Source: Acidiphilium sp.
Lineage (GTDB): Bacteria; Pseudomonadota; Alphaproteobacteria; Acetobacterales; Acetobacteraceae
DNA: 64,000 nt
Direction: 5' to 3'
NCBI GenBank assembly: GCA_028688905.1
Contig: JAQTXH010000004.1
Coordinates: 73,636 to 137,635 of the forward strand
Positions 45,998-57,082 of this stretch are shown here, piece after piece. Position 1 is the stretch's first letter. Every line of letters begins with the position of its first letter. The position numbers and the translations under genes are program-made. Below the pieces are notes generated by a model. That model had not been told where the DNA came from. It worked only from the letters and a program-made list of their open reading frames with translations, and did no database searches.

Positions 45998-48709
45998 ATG
46001 ACGCATCAATCGCAATTTCGTCCTCTCGCTCCGCAGATCAGCCGTCCGCGCGCCCGTTCAGGCTGGCGCAATCCAGGTTCGTGGCTGGCGGCTCTGGCCA
46101 CCGCCGGTGCGACCTTCGGCATCTGGGCGGCGCTGAACCGTCCGGTCGATAACATCCCGGCCTATACCGGCGAGATCGGTGGCTTTGCCTTCTCGCCATT
46201 CCATGCCGGCGAAAGCCCGCAGAGCAACGTGTATCCGAGCGTCGCCCAGATCAAATCCGATCTGGCACTGGTCGCCACCAAAACCCGCAACATCCGCACC
46301 TACACCGTACAGAACGACCTCGGCGACATTCCGGCGCTGGCCGCGAAATATCATCTTAATGTCACGCTCGGCACCTGGATCGACCAGCACCCCAAGGCCA
46401 ACGAGGCCGAGTTGCGCAAGGTGGTCAAGGTCGCGAACGCCAATAAGGACGTCAAGGCGGTGATGGTCGGCAACGAGGTGATTCTCCGCCGCAACCTGAC
46501 CGTGCCGGAGCTTGCCGCCGACATCGATTACGTCAAATCCCGCGTCCATGTGCCGGTCTCGACCGCCGAACCCTGGCACACCTGGCTGCATCACCCCGAA
46601 CTCGCGAAATCGGTCGATTTCATCACCGTGCATCTGTTGCCCTACTGGGAGGGCGTGCCGGAAAAAACCGCCGTGCAGTACGCCCTGCACCGGCTCCATC
46701 AGGTGCAGCAGGCGTTCCCGGGCAAACGCGTGGTGATCGGCGAGATCGGCTGGCCGTCCGATGGGATCGACATCGGTGCCGCCCGTGCCTCGCGCGTGTA
46801 TCAGGCGGCGTTCATGCGCGACTTTTTCAACATCGCGCAGAAGGAGCGTCTCCAGTATTTCGTGATGGAAGCGTTCGACCAGCCCTGGAAGACCAGCTTC
46901 GAGGGCCGTGCCGCCGGGTATTGGGGCATGTGGTCGCTCTCGCGCCAGCCGAAATGGTCGCTGACCGGGCCGGTGCTGCAAAACCGCGAATGGCTGCCCT
47001 GGGCGGCGGGCGCATCGCTGCTCGGCCTGCTGATCACCATCGGCCTGTTGTCGCGCCGGCCTGATATGCGGATTGTCGGCAAGCTGATTTTCGCCGCCTT
47101 GGTGCAGGGCTTCGGCACCGCACTCGCCATGCTGCTGATGACGATGGGCGAGACCTATCTGTCGTGGTCCGCCGCCGCCGTATGGGCAACGCTCGCCCTC
47201 GGCCAGGGCCTGCTGCTGTTCCTGCTGATCGCGGATAGTTTCGACCTCACCGAAACCCTGTTCGGCCGGATGCACAAGCGGCACTTCGAACCCGTCCCGG
47301 CGTTGCACGGCACGAAATTGCCGAAGGTCTCGCTGCATCTGCCGATCTGCAACGAACCGGCCGATATGGTGAAACAGACGCTGAACGCCCTCGCGGGCCT
47401 CGATTACGAGAATTACGAAGTTCTGGTGATCGACAACAACACGATGGACGCACGGGTGTGGGAACCGGTCGCCGAGCATTGCGCCCGCCTCGGCCCGAAA
47501 TTCCGCTTCTTCACCTTGGGCAAATATGCCGGGTACAAGGCGGGCGCGCTGAACTTCGCCCTGCGTGAAACCGCGCCCGATGCCGAAATCGTCGGCGTGC
47601 TCGACAGCGACTACATCGTCGATCCCGACTGGCTGCGCTGCATGGTACCGGCTTTTGCCGACCCGGTGGTGGGCTTCACCCAGTCGCCGCAGGATTATCG
47701 CGACAACGATGGTTCGATCTTCAAGCGGATGATGTTCTGGGAATATGCCGGGTTCTTTCAGATCGGCATGGTCAACCGCAACGAGCGTAACGCGATCATC
47801 CAGCATGGCACCATGACCTTGATTCGCAAGGACGCCCTCATGAAGGATGCGGGCTGGGCCGAATGGTGCATCACCGAAGACAGCGAGCTTGGCATGCGCC
47901 TGTTCCGCGACGGCTACGACGCGGTCTATTCCAAGCGCAGCTTTGGCCGTGGCGTGATGCCGGACGATTTCAACGCCTTCCGCAAGCAGCGCTATCGCTG
48001 GGCCTATGGCGCGATGCGGATTACCCGCAAACACTGGAAGGCCCTGCTCTCGCCGTTTGATCGCACCCTCACGCTCGGTCAGCGCTGGCACTTCGTGACC
48101 GGCTGGCTGCCCTGGATGGGCGATGCTCTTGGCTTGGCGTTCCTGTTCCTCGGTCTCGCCTGGTCGGTCGGGCTGATTTTTGATCCGGTGCGGTTCGAAT
48201 TCCCGATCATCCTGTTCATGTTGCCCTCGATCGGGCTGTTCACCTTCAAGATCGTGCAGATCCTGGCGCTCTACTCAGCGCGGGTGAACTGCAGCCTGCG
48301 TGACCGGATCGGGGCCGCCGTCGCCGGCCTCGCGCTGTCGCACACAATCGGCAAGGCGGTGTGGAAGGGTCTGTTCACCAACAAACTGCCGTTCCTGCGC
48401 ACGCCTAAAATGAAGGATGCGCCCGCCCTGGTGCAGGGTCTGGTGATGGCCCGTGAAGAACTTTTGCTCCTTGCCCTAAGTTGGGCGGCCCTGCTCGGAG
48501 TCGGTATCGGCCATCACTGGGCAACGCCGGAATCCAAACTCTGGTGCCTCGTGCTGCTCACCCAGTCGCTGCCCTACCTCGCCTCGGTCGTCGTCTCGAT
48601 CATCGCTGCCCTGCCCGCCAAGCTGACGCACGCACTGCCGGCACAAGCACCGATGCCGCTGCCGGCCTCGCGGATGCCGATTTCGGCACGGACGGCGGCG
48701 GGGGACTGA
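45998..48709 (+). CDS. GH17-GT2 beta-glucan synthase (NdvB-like, beta-1,3-glucan)
   Basis: The 903-residue protein fuses a glycoside-hydrolase-17 barrel (~50-330; acid/base Glu in VGNEVILRR ~160, nucleophile Glu in [11 protein letters not shown] ~247) to a processive GT2 glucosyltransferase (~450-700) with membrane helices before and after it. GT2 motifs are [28 protein letters not shown] (DxD, ~535), [11 protein letters not shown] (TED, ~625) and QRYRW (QxxRW, ~663). The architecture matches Bradyrhizobium NdvB-type cyclic beta-1,3/1,6-glucan synthesis: the GT2 extends and the GH17 domain transfers or cyclises. It diverges from the CNNM/CBS gene. Confidence 0.9.
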   Translation: MTHQSQFRPLAPQISRPRARSGWRNPGSWLAALATAGATFGIWAALNRPVDNIPAYTGEIGGFAFSPFHAGESPQSNVYPSVAQIKSDLALVATKTRNIRTYTVQNDLGDIPALAAKYHLNVTLGTWIDQHPKANEAELRKVVKVANANKDVKAVMVGNEVILRRNLTVPELAADIDYVKSRVHVPVSTAEPWHTWLHHPELAKSVDFITVHLLPYWEGVPEKTAVQYALHRLHQVQQAFPGKRVVIGEIGWPSDGIDIGAARASRVYQAAFMRDFFNIAQKERLQYFVMEAFDQPWKTSFEGRAAGYWGMWSLSRQPKWSLTGPVLQNREWLPWAAGASLLGLLITIGLLSRRPDMRIVGKLIFAALVQGFGTALAMLLMTMGETYLSWSAAAVWATLALGQGLLLFLLIADSFDLTETLFGRMHKRHFEPVPALHGTKLPKVSLHLPICNEPADMVKQTLNALAGLDYENYEVLVIDNNTMDARVWEPVAEHCARLGPKFRFFTLGKYAGYKAGALNFALRETAPDAEIVGVLDSDYIVDPDWLRCMVPAFADPVVGFTQSPQDYRDNDGSIFKRMMFWEYAGFFQIGMVNRNERNAIIQHGTMTLIRKDALMKDAGWAEWCITEDSELGMRLFRDGYDAVYSKRSFGRGVMPDDFNAFRKQRYRWAYGAMRITRKHWKALLSPFDRTLTLGQRWHFVTGWLPWMGDALGLAFLFLGLAWSVGLIFDPVRFEFPIILFMLPSIGLFTFKIVQILALYSARVNCSLRDRIGAAVAGLALSHTIGKAVWKGLFTNKLPFLRTPKMKDAPALVQGLVMAREELLLLALSWAALLGVGIGHHWATPESKLWCLVLLTQSLPYLASVVVSIIAALPAKLTHALPAQAPMPLPASRMPISARTAAGD

Positions 48710-48714
48710 GGCTT

Positions 48715-48756
48715 GGCAGAGGTTCGGGGGGCAGCGTCCCCCTGAACCCTCTTGCC
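48715..48756 (+). terminator. Long GC-rich hairpin after GH17-GT2 gene
   Basis: GGCAGAGGTTCGGGGGG pairs with CCCCCTGAACCCTCTTGCC (one or two bulges) around CAGCGT, directly after the stop codon. It has no T-run. Similar GGTTC...GAACC palindromes are widespread intergenic elements in Acetobacteraceae. Confidence 0.65.
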
Positions 48757-48759
48757 TAA

Positions 48760-48836
48760 GTCTGCGCCGTCGGCTACATGCCGCAGCGGGTCACGTCCCC
48801 CCACCGGGACGCTTTTCTTCTGTAAGGGAGACCGCA
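48760..48836 (+). promoter_or_regulatory. Structured leader of serC-serA (candidate serC-type cis-regulatory RNA)
   Basis: Two hairpins precede serC. CGGC-TACAT-GCCG lies at 48771-48783. CGTCCC-CCCACC-GGGACG at 48794-48811 is followed by CTTTTCTT, like an attenuator. A GGGAG ribosome-binding site follows (about 48827). A motif named serC RNA is described upstream of serC in alphaproteobacteria; whether this leader matches its consensus could not be tested. Confidence 0.4.
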
Positions 48837-50027
48837 ATGGCAGATCACGCCGCCGCTTCGCACGCGAAGCCGCATATTCGCCCCCAAAACCCCAATTTTT
48901 CTTCCGGCCCATGCGCCAAACGTCCGGGCTTTTCGCTCGATGCGTTGCAGGGGGCCTTGCTCGGCCGCAGCCATCGGGCGAAGGAGCCCAAGGCAAAGCT
49001 CGCGGAAATCATCACCCGTTCGCGCGATATTCTGGGGTTGCCGAAAGATTGGCGGCTTGGCATCGTCCCCGCGTCCGACACCGGCGCGGTCGAGATGGCG
49101 CTGTGGTCGATGCTTGGGGCACGCCCGGTCGATGTTCTGGCGTTCGAGAGTTTTTCCGAGGCTTGGGCCACCGATGTCATCAAGCAACTGAAACTGGCCG
49201 ATGCGCGCGTGCTCTCGGCACCCTACGGGCAACTGCCCAACCTCGCCCAAGTCGATTTCAGCCATGACGTCGTGCTCGCCTGGAACGGTACCACGGCTGG
49301 CGTGCGCCTCCCGGATGGCGACTGGATTGCCGATGACCGGACGGGCTTGGTGATCGCGGACGCCACCTCGGCAGTCTTCGCGATGGAACTGCCCTACGAA
49401 AAACTCGATGTCGTCACCTGGTCCTGGCAGAAAGTGCTGGGCGGCGAGGCGGCGCACGGCATGCTGGCCCTCAGTCCGCGCGCAGTGGAACGCCTGACCA
49501 CCTACAAACCCGCCTGGCCGCTACCCAAAATTTTCCGCATGACTTCGGGCGGCAAGCTGACCGAGGGTCTGTTCGCCGGCGAGACTATCAACACCCCCTC
49601 GATGCTCGCCGCCGAAGATGCGCTCGATGGGTTACGCTGGGCCGAGAGCATCGGTGGGTTGCCGGCCCTGATCGCCCGCAGTGAGGCCAATCTCAAAGCC
49701 ATCGCGGATTGGGTCGCGACGAATAATCGCGTCGCCTTCCTCGCCGCCGATCCCGCGACCCGCTCCTGTACCTCGATTTGCCTGACCATCGCCGCCCCCT
49801 GGTTCGCCGCACTCGACAAGGACGGTCAAGCCAAAGCCGCGAAACGGATCGCCGCCCTCCTGGAATCCGAAGCCGTGGCCTACGACGTCGCCGCCTATCG
49901 CGACGCGCCGCCCGGTCTGCGGATCTGGGGCGGTGCGACGGTTGATACCGTTAATATCGAGGCCCTGCTGCCCTGGATCGACTGGGCCATCGATGCCGTC
50001 GCCGCCGAAACACTTGCCAAGGTCTGA
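48837..50027 (+). CDS. serC: Phosphoserine aminotransferase SerC
   Basis: SerC converts 3-phosphohydroxypyruvate to phosphoserine. The 396-residue PLP enzyme belongs to the long alphaproteobacterial type: it opens with [19 protein letters not shown], has the PLP region [33 protein letters not shown], and the Schiff-base Lys in [21 protein letters not shown] lies about 7 bases before the ATG. serA follows after 6 bases in one operon. Confidence 0.96.
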   Translation: MADHAAASHAKPHIRPQNPNFSSGPCAKRPGFSLDALQGALLGRSHRAKEPKAKLAEIITRSRDILGLPKDWRLGIVPASDTGAVEMALWSMLGARPVDVLAFESFSEAWATDVIKQLKLADARVLSAPYGQLPNLAQVDFSHDVVLAWNGTTAGVRLPDGDWIADDRTGLVIADATSAVFAMELPYEKLDVVTWSWQKVLGGEAAHGMLALSPRAVERLTTYKPAWPLPKIFRMTSGGKLTEGLFAGETINTPSMLAAEDALDGLRWAESIGGLPALIARSEANLKAIADWVATNNRVAFLAADPATRSCTSICLTIAAPWFAALDKDGQAKAAKRIAALLESEAVAYDVAAYRDAPPGLRIWGGATVDTVNIEALLPWIDWAIDAVAAETLAKV

Positions 50028-50033
50028 GATAAA

Positions 50034-51620
50034 ATGCCCAAAGTTCTGATCAGCGACAAATTGTCGCCCGCCGCCATCGACATCTTCAAGCAGCGCGGCG
50101 TCGAGGTTGTCGTCAAACCCGGCCTGACCCCGGCCGAATTGCGCGAAATTATTGGTGAGTTCGACGGTCTGGCGATCCGCTCGGCCACCAAAGTGACGCG
50201 CGAATTGCTCGATGCCGCCCGCAACCTCAAAGTCATCGGCCGCGCCGGTATCGGCATCGACAATGTCGATGTCAAATCCGCTACCGCCCGCGGCGTGGTG
50301 GTGATGAACACGCCTTACGGCAACGCCATCACCACCGCCGAACATGCGATCGGGCTGATGTTCGCGCTGGCCCGCCAGTTGCCCGAGGCTTCAGCTTCGA
50401 CCAAGGCGGGCAAATGGGAAAAAAACCGCTTCATGGGGGTGGAACTCACCAACAAGACGCTCGGGTTGATCGGTGCCGGCAATATCGGCTCGATTGTTGC
50501 CGACCGTGCGGTGGGTTTGAAAATGCGCGTTGTCGCCTACGATCCGTACTTGACCGAGGCCCGCGCCACCGTGCTGGGGATCGAAAAGGTCGAACTCGAT
50601 AATTTGCTGGCGCGCGCCGATTTCATCACGATCCACACGCCGCTGACCGATCAGACCCGCAACATTCTCTCCCGTGAGGCACTGGCGAAAACCAAAAAGG
50701 GCGTGCGCATTGTCAACTGCGCCCGCGGCGGTCTGATCGATGAGGCGGCGCTGTACGATGCGCTGGTCTCCGGCCACGTCGCCGGCGCGGCGCTCGATGT
50801 GTTCGAGATTGAACCCGCAACTGAAAGCCCGCTGTTCGCGCTCGACAACGTGGTCTGCACCCCGCATCTCGGGGCCGCCACCACCGAGGCGCAGGAGAAC
50901 GTGGCCCTCCAGGTCGCCGAACAGATCAGCGACTTCCTGCTTACCGGTGCTGTCACCAATGCGGTCAACATGGCCTCGGTCTCCGCCGAGGACGCGCCGC
51001 GCCTGAAACCCTATATGCAGCTTTGCCAGTTGCTCGGCAGCTTCGCCGGCCAGCTCACCGAAGCCCGCCAGGGCGTGATCAGCAAGGTCGGCATCGAATA
51101 CGAAGGGGCCGCCGCACATCTGAACCATCGCCCGCTCTCCGCCGCCCTGTTCGCCGGGCTGCTCGCGCCGATGATGGAGGGGGTGAACATGGTCAACGCG
51201 CCGGTGTTTGCGCGCGACCACGGCATCGATATGTCGGAAACCGTGCATGACCGCGACAGCGAGTATCAGACGCTGGTGCGGATTTCGGTGACCACCGGAG
51301 ATCAGGTCCGGACGGTGTCCGGCACGTTGTTCGGAGGTGCCAAGCCACGTCTTGTCGAGGTCAAAGGCATCAAGGTCGAGGCCGATTTCGCCAGGCACAT
51401 GCTGTATGTGACGAACCAGGACAAGCCCGGTTTCATTGCCAAGTTCAGCACCATTCTTGCCGAACAGGGCATCAACATCGCCACGTTCCATCTGGGACGC
51501 GCGACCCAGGGCGGCGATGCGGTGTGCCTGATTTCGATCGACGAAACGCTGCCCGACCCGGCGCTTGCCGCCATCCGCCACCTGCCTGAGGTGATGCAGG
51601 CTACCCAACTCGCCTTCTGA
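50034..51620 (+). CDS. serA: D-3-phosphoglycerate dehydrogenase SerA
   Basis: SerA begins serine synthesis. The 528-residue long form has the catalytic domain (DGLAIRSATKVT, IGRAGIGIDNVDV), NAD-binding loop GLIGAGNIGSIVADRA, catalytic Arg/Glu/His in VNCARGGLIDEAAL, FEIEPATESPL and VCTPHLGAATTEAQENV, an intervening ASB domain (~320-445) and a C-terminal ACT domain (HMLYVTNQDKPGFIAKFSTILAEQGINIATFHLGR) for serine feedback. It is the second gene of the serC-serA operon and is followed by a strong terminator. Confidence 0.97.
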   Translation: MPKVLISDKLSPAAIDIFKQRGVEVVVKPGLTPAELREIIGEFDGLAIRSATKVTRELLDAARNLKVIGRAGIGIDNVDVKSATARGVVVMNTPYGNAITTAEHAIGLMFALARQLPEASASTKAGKWEKNRFMGVELTNKTLGLIGAGNIGSIVADRAVGLKMRVVAYDPYLTEARATVLGIEKVELDNLLARADFITIHTPLTDQTRNILSREALAKTKKGVRIVNCARGGLIDEAALYDALVSGHVAGAALDVFEIEPATESPLFALDNVVCTPHLGAATTEAQENVALQVAEQISDFLLTGAVTNAVNMASVSAEDAPRLKPYMQLCQLLGSFAGQLTEARQGVISKVGIEYEGAAAHLNHRPLSAALFAGLLAPMMEGVNMVNAPVFARDHGIDMSETVHDRDSEYQTLVRISVTTGDQVRTVSGTLFGGAKPRLVEVKGIKVEADFARHMLYVTNQDKPGFIAKFSTILAEQGINIATFHLGRATQGGDAVCLISIDETLPDPALAAIRHLPEVMQATQLAF

Positions 51621-51646
51621 ACCACGACTTTGTTACGGAACGTTGC

Positions 51647-51696
51647 GGCCCCGGTAGCGCACGATTGACGGCGCGGTACCGGGGCCTTAAGTTTTT
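51647..51696 (+). terminator. Rho-independent terminator after serA
   Basis: A 10-bp perfect stem, GGCCCCGGTA/TACCGGGGCC, encloses a 20-base loop with its own GCGC pairing and is followed by TTAAGTTTTT. It lies 27 bases after the serA stop. Confidence 0.85.
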
Positions 51697-51827
51697 CCAG
51701 GGCAGGATTGTTGTCGTTTCGACGGCAAAACCTGCAATGCAGCAGAGGACGGCACATGCGCTGTCTTGCCAGCATTGAAAAATAACCGAACTTCCACGTT
51801 TCTGACTCGGTCTTGAAAGAGGTTTCG

Positions 51828-52991
51828 ATGCGTCGTGTGACGATTGGAGGGGGTGCCGTGATTGCGGTGCTGATCGGCATCGCTGTCGCACAAGCAGCAG
51901 TTCCGCCGCCGCCCGCCGTGAGTGTGGTGGTGGTCAAGGACCAGCCGGTCTATCAGGAACAAACCTATATCGGGCGCATCCAGGCCACCCGTATCGTCAA
52001 TCTGGTGCCACGCATCACCGGCTATCTGGAGCAGCGGCTGTTCCATCAGGGTGGCGATGTCAAAAAGGGCCAATTGCTTTATGTGATCGAACCCGGCCCC
52101 TATCAGGCGGCGTTCGATCAGGCTAATGCCAACGTGGCCGCCGCCCAGGCGACGCTCGACAACGCGAAAATCACCCTCGCCCGCGCCCAGAACCTGCTGC
52201 ACACCCCGGCCGGCCAGCGCTCCACCCTCGATGACGCCCGCGCCACCGAGGAGAGCGACGCCGCCAACCTCGCCGCCGCCAAGGCGCAGCGCGATACCGC
52301 CGCGATCAACCTCAGCTACACCCAGATCCGCTCCCCGGTGGCTGGCCGGATTGGCCCGACCAGCATCAACATCGGCAACGTGGTCAGCCCGACCACCGGC
52401 ACGCTGGCGACCGTGGTGACGCAAAACCCGATCAATGTGCTGTTCTCGATGCCCGTGCGCGATGCGCTGAAACTGCGCCAGCAGTTCGCCAAACAGGGCG
52501 GCCTCGATGCGGTGGAACTGCGCCTGCGCCTGCCGGACGGAAGGATGGATCCGCAGACCGGCACGCTCGATTTCACCAGCAACCAGATCAGCCAGAGCAC
52601 CGACAGCCTCGCCCTGCAAGGCACGATTTCCAACCCCGTCGTTGCCGGACTGGGTGATGCAAAAGTGAACAACCGCGAACTGACCAGCGGCGAATTCGTC
52701 ACCGTCGTGCTGCGCAGCAAGCATCCCGAACAGCAGATCGTCCTGCCGCGCGATGCCGTGCTCGCCGATCAGTTGGGCGACTATGTGCTTGCGGTGAACG
52801 CCAAGAACGTCGTGGTGCGCCAGAACGTCACCCTCGTGCAAAGCACCCCAGCGACCGCCACCATCGCCAGCGGGATCACGCTGGGCGATCGGGTCATTGT
52901 CGATGGGATCGAGAAGGTGCATCCCGGCCTTGCGGTGGTGCCGGACACAGTGGACAATCCCGCCGCGTCAAGCGCAACCGCGCAGGGCTGA
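51828..52991 (+). CDS. RND efflux periplasmic adaptor, AcrA/MexA-like
   Basis: The 387-residue adaptor has a Sec-type N-terminal signal or anchor (VIAVLIGIAVAQA) and no lipobox. Lipoyl halves are DVKKGQLLYVIEPGPYQAAF and LSYTQIRSPVAGRIGPTSIN, separated by an alpha-hairpin; a beta-barrel region (NVLFSMPVRDALKLRQQF) follows. The ATG has AAAGAGG 5 bases upstream; a TTG at 51813 is excluded by that. It is followed 3 bases later by the permease gene. No repressor gene of TetR type is adjacent. Confidence 0.93.
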   Translation: MRRVTIGGGAVIAVLIGIAVAQAAVPPPPAVSVVVVKDQPVYQEQTYIGRIQATRIVNLVPRITGYLEQRLFHQGGDVKKGQLLYVIEPGPYQAAFDQANANVAAAQATLDNAKITLARAQNLLHTPAGQRSTLDDARATEESDAANLAAAKAQRDTAAINLSYTQIRSPVAGRIGPTSINIGNVVSPTTGTLATVVTQNPINVLFSMPVRDALKLRQQFAKQGGLDAVELRLRLPDGRMDPQTGTLDFTSNQISQSTDSLALQGTISNPVVAGLGDAKVNNRELTSGEFVTVVLRSKHPEQQIVLPRDAVLADQLGDYVLAVNAKNVVVRQNVTLVQSTPATATIASGITLGDRVIVDGIEKVHPGLAVVPDTVDNPAASSATAQG

Positions 52992-52994
52992 GCG

Positions 52995-55900
52995 ATGATC
53001 CCGGCATTTTTCATCGACCGTCCACGTTTTGCCCTGGTCATCGCGCTGATCCTGACCATCGCCGGGCTGCTGGCGCTGACCAGCATACCGGTCGCCCAGT
53101 TTCCCGCCATCGTACCGCCGCAGGTGCAGGTCTCGGCAAACTATCCGGGCGCGTCGGCGAAGGTCGTGGAAGACACCGTCGCCGAACCGATCGAGGAGCA
53201 GGTCAACGGTCTCGATCATGAACTCTATGCCTCATCCACCAGTGCCAACGACGGCAGCTATAATCTTACCGTCAGCTTTGCGCTTGGCTCGGACCCGAAT
53301 ATCGACACTGTCAACGTCACCAACGCGGTGCAACAGGCGCTCAGCCAGCTTCCGGCTGAGGTGCAGGCCGAGGGCCTGACCATTCGGAAACGGTCTTCCT
53401 CGGTGCTCGCGTTCCAGTTTTTCTACAGCCCCGGCAACAAACTCACGCCGTTACAGATTTCCAACTACGTCACGATCAATCTGCTTGACACCATCAGCCG
53501 TGTTCCAGGTGTTGGTCAGGCCTTCGTGTTCGGGGCGCAGAATTACTCGATGCGGGTGGTGTTCGATACCAACCGGCTGGCGGAACTTGGCCTGACGCCT
53601 TCGGATCTGATCAGCGCGATCGAGGATCAGAACGTCCAGGCACCGGTTGGCACGATCGGGCTGATGCCGATCGGCAAGAACCAGCAATACCAGATCTCGG
53701 TGCAAACCCAGGGGCGGCTCAGTTCAGTCAAGCAGTTCGGCGACATTGTGGTACGCGCCAATAAGGATGGCTCGGTGCTGCGGCTGAAGAATGTCGCGAA
53801 GATCGTGCTGGGGGCGCAGAGCGAAAGCCAGATCGACCGGATCAACGGCGATAACGGCGTCGCCATCGGTATTTTCCTGACGCCGGGGGCCAACGCGGTC
53901 GCCACGTCGGCGGCGTTGCAAAAGACCCTGGCAACCCTGTCGAAGCGCTTCCCGGCGGGGCTTGCCACCAAGACCGTCTATAATTCCAGCAGTTTCGTGC
54001 TCGATACCATCCACGAAGTCGAGAAAACCTTGTTCGAAGCGTTCATTCTCGTCGTCGTCGTGGTGTTCCTGTTCCTCGGCTCCTGGCGCGCGACCATTAT
54101 ACCCACTGTGGTGGTGCCGGTGGCCTTGATCGGTGCGTTCGCCTTCCTGCTGTCTTTCGGCTATTCCGCCAATACCGTCACCTTGCTGGCGTTGGTGGTC
54201 GCTACCGGCATCGTGGTCGATGACGCGATCGTGGTGGTCGAAAACGTCGAACGGGTGATGGCGGAAAACCCCGAAATGTTGCCGCGTGAGGCCGCCAAGG
54301 TGGCGATGCGGCAGATCCAGGCCCCGATCATCGCGATCTCGCTGGTGCTGCTCTCAGTATTTGTGCCGGTCGCGTTCATCCCCGGCCTGTCCGGCCTGTT
54401 GTTCACCCAGTTCGCGGTGACCATCAGTGTCGCGATGCTGATCTCGGCGACCAACGCGCTGACGTTGTCGCCGGCGCTCTGCGCAATTTTTCTCCGCCCG
54501 CAGCATGACCGGCGCGGCATTCTGGGTCATGTGCTCAACGGCATCGACCGTACCCGCGATGGCTACGCCAACACCGTTACAAAGCTGATCCGCCGTCCCT
54601 GGATCGGACTCGCGGTGATCGGCGTGTTTGGTGTGCTGGTGGTGTTCATGAACACCATCACTCCCGGCGGGTTCCTGCCCGATGAGGATCAGGGCGCGTT
54701 TTTCATCCAGGCGACGCTGCCGCCCGGTGCCTCGCTGCCGCGCACCGAGGCGATCGGCAACAAACTGACCAAAATCCTGCACACGTTCCCGCAGGTGCAG
54801 GACGCCATCGCGATCAACGGATTTTCGATCCTGGATCAGGCAACCGAACCGAACGCGCTGTTCATGGTCGCGCATCTGAAACCCTTTGCCGACCGTCCCG
54901 GCGCGCGTAACAATGTCATGGCGGTGATCAACCACGTGTTCGCCGCCACCGCCTCGCTCAAGGGGGCCAACGTGGTGGCGTTCAACCTGCCGCCGATCAT
55001 CGGCCTCTCGACCAATGGCGGTTTCCAGTACGAGTTGGAAAACGATTCCGGTGCCAGCCAGCAGAAATTCGACAGCGTGTTGAAATCGGTCATCGTGGCG
55101 GCCAATGGCGACAAGAAGCTCTCGCACGTGTTTTCCACCTACAGCGCCAACAACCCCTCGATCTATCTCGACATCGATCGGGAGAAGGCCCAGGCGCTCG
55201 GCGTGCCGATTTCCTCGATCTTCACAGCACTCCAAGCCTCGCTGGGTGGCTATTACGTCAATCAGTTCAACATATTCGGCCGGGTGTGGCAGGTCAATTT
55301 GCAGGCCGCCGAACCCGATCGCAACACGCGCGACGCGATCTGGCGGATCTATGTGCGCAGCAAGTCGGGGGCTATGATTTCGCTCCGCTCGCTCGCCACC
55401 GCCCATACCATTCTAGGCCCGCAGATCATCAGCCGCTATAACGATACCGAAGCGGCCCCGATCATTGGCAGTCCGGCTCCCGGCGTCTCGTCCGGCGGGG
55501 CCTTGACGGCGATGGAAAAAATCTCGGATCGGGTGCTACCCGCCGGCTTTTCCTACGAATGGACCAGCACCGCCTATCTGGAAAAACAAGCAGCCGGCCA
55601 GACCGGGGTGATTTTTGCACTCTCGATTCTGTTCGCCTTCCTGTTTCTGGTCGCTTTGTATGAAAGCTGGATCATCCCGATCCCGGTGCTGCTCTCGGTC
55701 GTGGTGGGGGTGTTCGGGGCGATGCTCGGCGTCGTGGTCGCAGGGTTGACGCTGAACCTCTACGCCCAGATCGGGCTGGTGGTGCTGATCGCGCTGTCGG
55801 CCAAAAACGGCATCCTGATCGTCGAATTCGCCAAGGAACGCCGCGAGGAGGGCATGAGCATCCGCGACGCCGCCGTGATGGGGGCGCGCATGCGGTTCCG

Positions 55901-56144
55901 CGCCGTGATGATGACCTCGATCGCCTTCATTTTCGGTTTGATCCCGCTGGTCATCGCGACCGGTGCCGCCCAGATCAGCCGCCGTTCGCTCGGTACCCCG
56001 GTGTTTGCCGGCATGATCGCGGCCAGTGGTGTCGGCATTTTCATCATCCCGTTACTCTACGTCGTGTTCCAGACTCTGCGCGAACGCACCAGCCGCAAAC
56101 GCAAACATCAGCCGCGCATTGCCGAGTCGGTAGGCGACGATTGA
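52995..56144 (+). CDS. RND efflux permease, AcrB/MexB-like (HAE1)
   Basis: The 1049-residue inner-membrane antiporter is complete. It begins [20 protein letters not shown]; porter and docking domains follow with [29 protein letters not shown]. The proton-relay acids are in [18 protein letters not shown] (two Asp) and the relay Lys in [16 protein letters not shown]. Twelve helices fit the family, as does the length. Together with the adaptor it forms a two-gene operon without an outer-membrane factor. The substrate is probably hydrophobic compounds or antibiotics, by family. Confidence 0.96.
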   Translation: MIPAFFIDRPRFALVIALILTIAGLLALTSIPVAQFPAIVPPQVQVSANYPGASAKVVEDTVAEPIEEQVNGLDHELYASSTSANDGSYNLTVSFALGSDPNIDTVNVTNAVQQALSQLPAEVQAEGLTIRKRSSSVLAFQFFYSPGNKLTPLQISNYVTINLLDTISRVPGVGQAFVFGAQNYSMRVVFDTNRLAELGLTPSDLISAIEDQNVQAPVGTIGLMPIGKNQQYQISVQTQGRLSSVKQFGDIVVRANKDGSVLRLKNVAKIVLGAQSESQIDRINGDNGVAIGIFLTPGANAVATSAALQKTLATLSKRFPAGLATKTVYNSSSFVLDTIHEVEKTLFEAFILVVVVVFLFLGSWRATIIPTVVVPVALIGAFAFLLSFGYSANTVTLLALVVATGIVVDDAIVVVENVERVMAENPEMLPREAAKVAMRQIQAPIIAISLVLLSVFVPVAFIPGLSGLLFTQFAVTISVAMLISATNALTLSPALCAIFLRPQHDRRGILGHVLNGIDRTRDGYANTVTKLIRRPWIGLAVIGVFGVLVVFMNTITPGGFLPDEDQGAFFIQATLPPGASLPRTEAIGNKLTKILHTFPQVQDAIAINGFSILDQATEPNALFMVAHLKPFADRPGARNNVMAVINHVFAATASLKGANVVAFNLPPIIGLSTNGGFQYELENDSGASQQKFDSVLKSVIVAANGDKKLSHVFSTYSANNPSIYLDIDREKAQALGVPISSIFTALQASLGGYYVNQFNIFGRVWQVNLQAAEPDRNTRDAIWRIYVRSKSGAMISLRSLATAHTILGPQIISRYNDTEAAPIIGSPAPGVSSGGALTAMEKISDRVLPAGFSYEWTSTAYLEKQAAGQTGVIFALSILFAFLFLVALYESWIIPIPVLLSVVVGVFGAMLGVVVAGLTLNLYAQIGLVVLIALSAKNGILIVEFAKERREEGMSIRDAAVMGARMRFRAVMMTSIAFIFGLIPLVIATGAAQISRRSLGTPVFAGMIAASGVGIFIIPLLYVVFQTLRERTSRKRKHQPRIAESVGDD

Positions 56145-56200
56145 GGGGGCCGACAGCCGGAACACCGGACTCCGCCGGCATACGATTGAATTTTCTGTTG

Positions 56201-56545
56201 CTACGGGAGTGAGGACTGCTGGAATACCGGCGGGAGTTTTTCGGGGGCCTTGATCCGGAGCTGTTTGTTGACGTTCATGCGTCCGAACACCACCTCGATC
56301 GCTGAAGTGGCGACCCCGAATTCGCCGGCCAAAAAACGGACCATGTGATCGGTGGCGCGACCGTTACGGGGGGCCGCGGTCACGCTGACTTTGAGTTGTT
56401 GCCCCTTGGGTTTACCGATGGCATCGCTGCTGGCACTGGGTTTTCCCAGAATGTTGACCACCAGCGTGTCGTCTTCCCACCAGAAAAAAGCGGGACCTGA
56501 TTGGCGATCGGGGTCGGGGTGAGCGGGTGGTCGGGGTTGCTTCAT
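56201..56545 (-). CDS. DUF167 (YggU-like) family protein
   Basis: The 114-residue protein has a polar Pro-rich N-terminal stretch, then the DUF167 fold: LVVNILGKPSASSDAIGKPKG, LKVSVTAAPRNGRATDHMVRFLAGEFGV and IEVVFGRMNVNKQLRIKAPE. The family is widespread and its function unknown. In canonical members the last motif reads GxxSRxK; here it is GRMNVNKQLRI. The start is the ATG preceding the conserved region; the frame extends upstream to 56650. Confidence 0.85.
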   Translation of the reverse strand: MKQPRPPAHPDPDRQSGPAFFWWEDDTLVVNILGKPSASSDAIGKPKGQQLKVSVTAAPRNGRATDHMVRFLAGEFGVATSAIEVVFGRMNVNKQLRIKAPEKLPPVFQQSSLP

Positions 56546-56748
56546 CGCGACATTGTGGCGCAAAAGACCCCCGTGTAAAATAGATCGTAGGAGTTTCTTT
56601 GTAGCAATATCATCGCATTCAACGGCCGCAAGGGCATCAGCCTCAGGCAATATCGCTCTAAAAAACTTGATCGGCCGCTACAGCACAAACCCGGCGACGA
56701 TCGATCATGATCAGCGCCGGGCCGGTACGACTGCAAAAAAATTCTGAA

Positions 56749-56970
56749 TCAGGCGGCGTCGGCGTGGTGATCGGCATGCAGCTTGGCGGCATGTTCAGCA
56801 TGGTCGACGGCATGCAGATCGTGGCCCTGCGCGAGGTGCGCATGGTGCGAGGCCTGTTCGGTGTCTTCGCTGCGATGATGCTCGGCGGCCTGGCGGTGGT
56901 GTGCGGCCGCAAGTTCATGATGCTCGGCAGCTTTTTCGTGATGTTTGGCGATGGTTTCGATTTTCGACAT
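56749..56970 (-). CDS. Histidine-rich heptad-repeat small protein
   Basis: The 73-residue protein has 18 His residues, about a quarter of the chain. His-His pairs fall at residues 10-11, 17-18, 24-25 and 31-32, exactly seven apart, within repeats like AAEHHEL and AAAHHRQ. Further pairs occur at 42-43 and 68-69. This suggests a helix or coiled coil with a stripe of His that could bind Ni, Zn or Cu, or buffer acid. AAGGA 7 bases upstream supports the inner ATG; an ATG two codons earlier has no spacing to it. No domain name is claimed. Confidence 0.75.
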   Translation of the reverse strand: MSKIETIAKHHEKAAEHHELAAAHHRQAAEHHRSEDTEQASHHAHLAQGHDLHAVDHAEHAAKLHADHHADAA

Positions 56971-57082
56971 GAGCATTTCCTTGTGCGGGTGGTTAACGGC
57001 GTCCCGCAGGAAGGATTTAGAAGATCATGCGCAAAACGGTATTAATCTCCAATGACACCATGCTCTGAGCAGGATGGAAATC

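Noticed and set aside
46058-48091. Long minus-strand open frame of 677 codons opposite the GH17-GT2 gene
   Set aside because: It has the His/Arg/Gln-rich composition of a shadow frame produced by GC-biased third positions, and the plus-strand frame has strong family motifs throughout.
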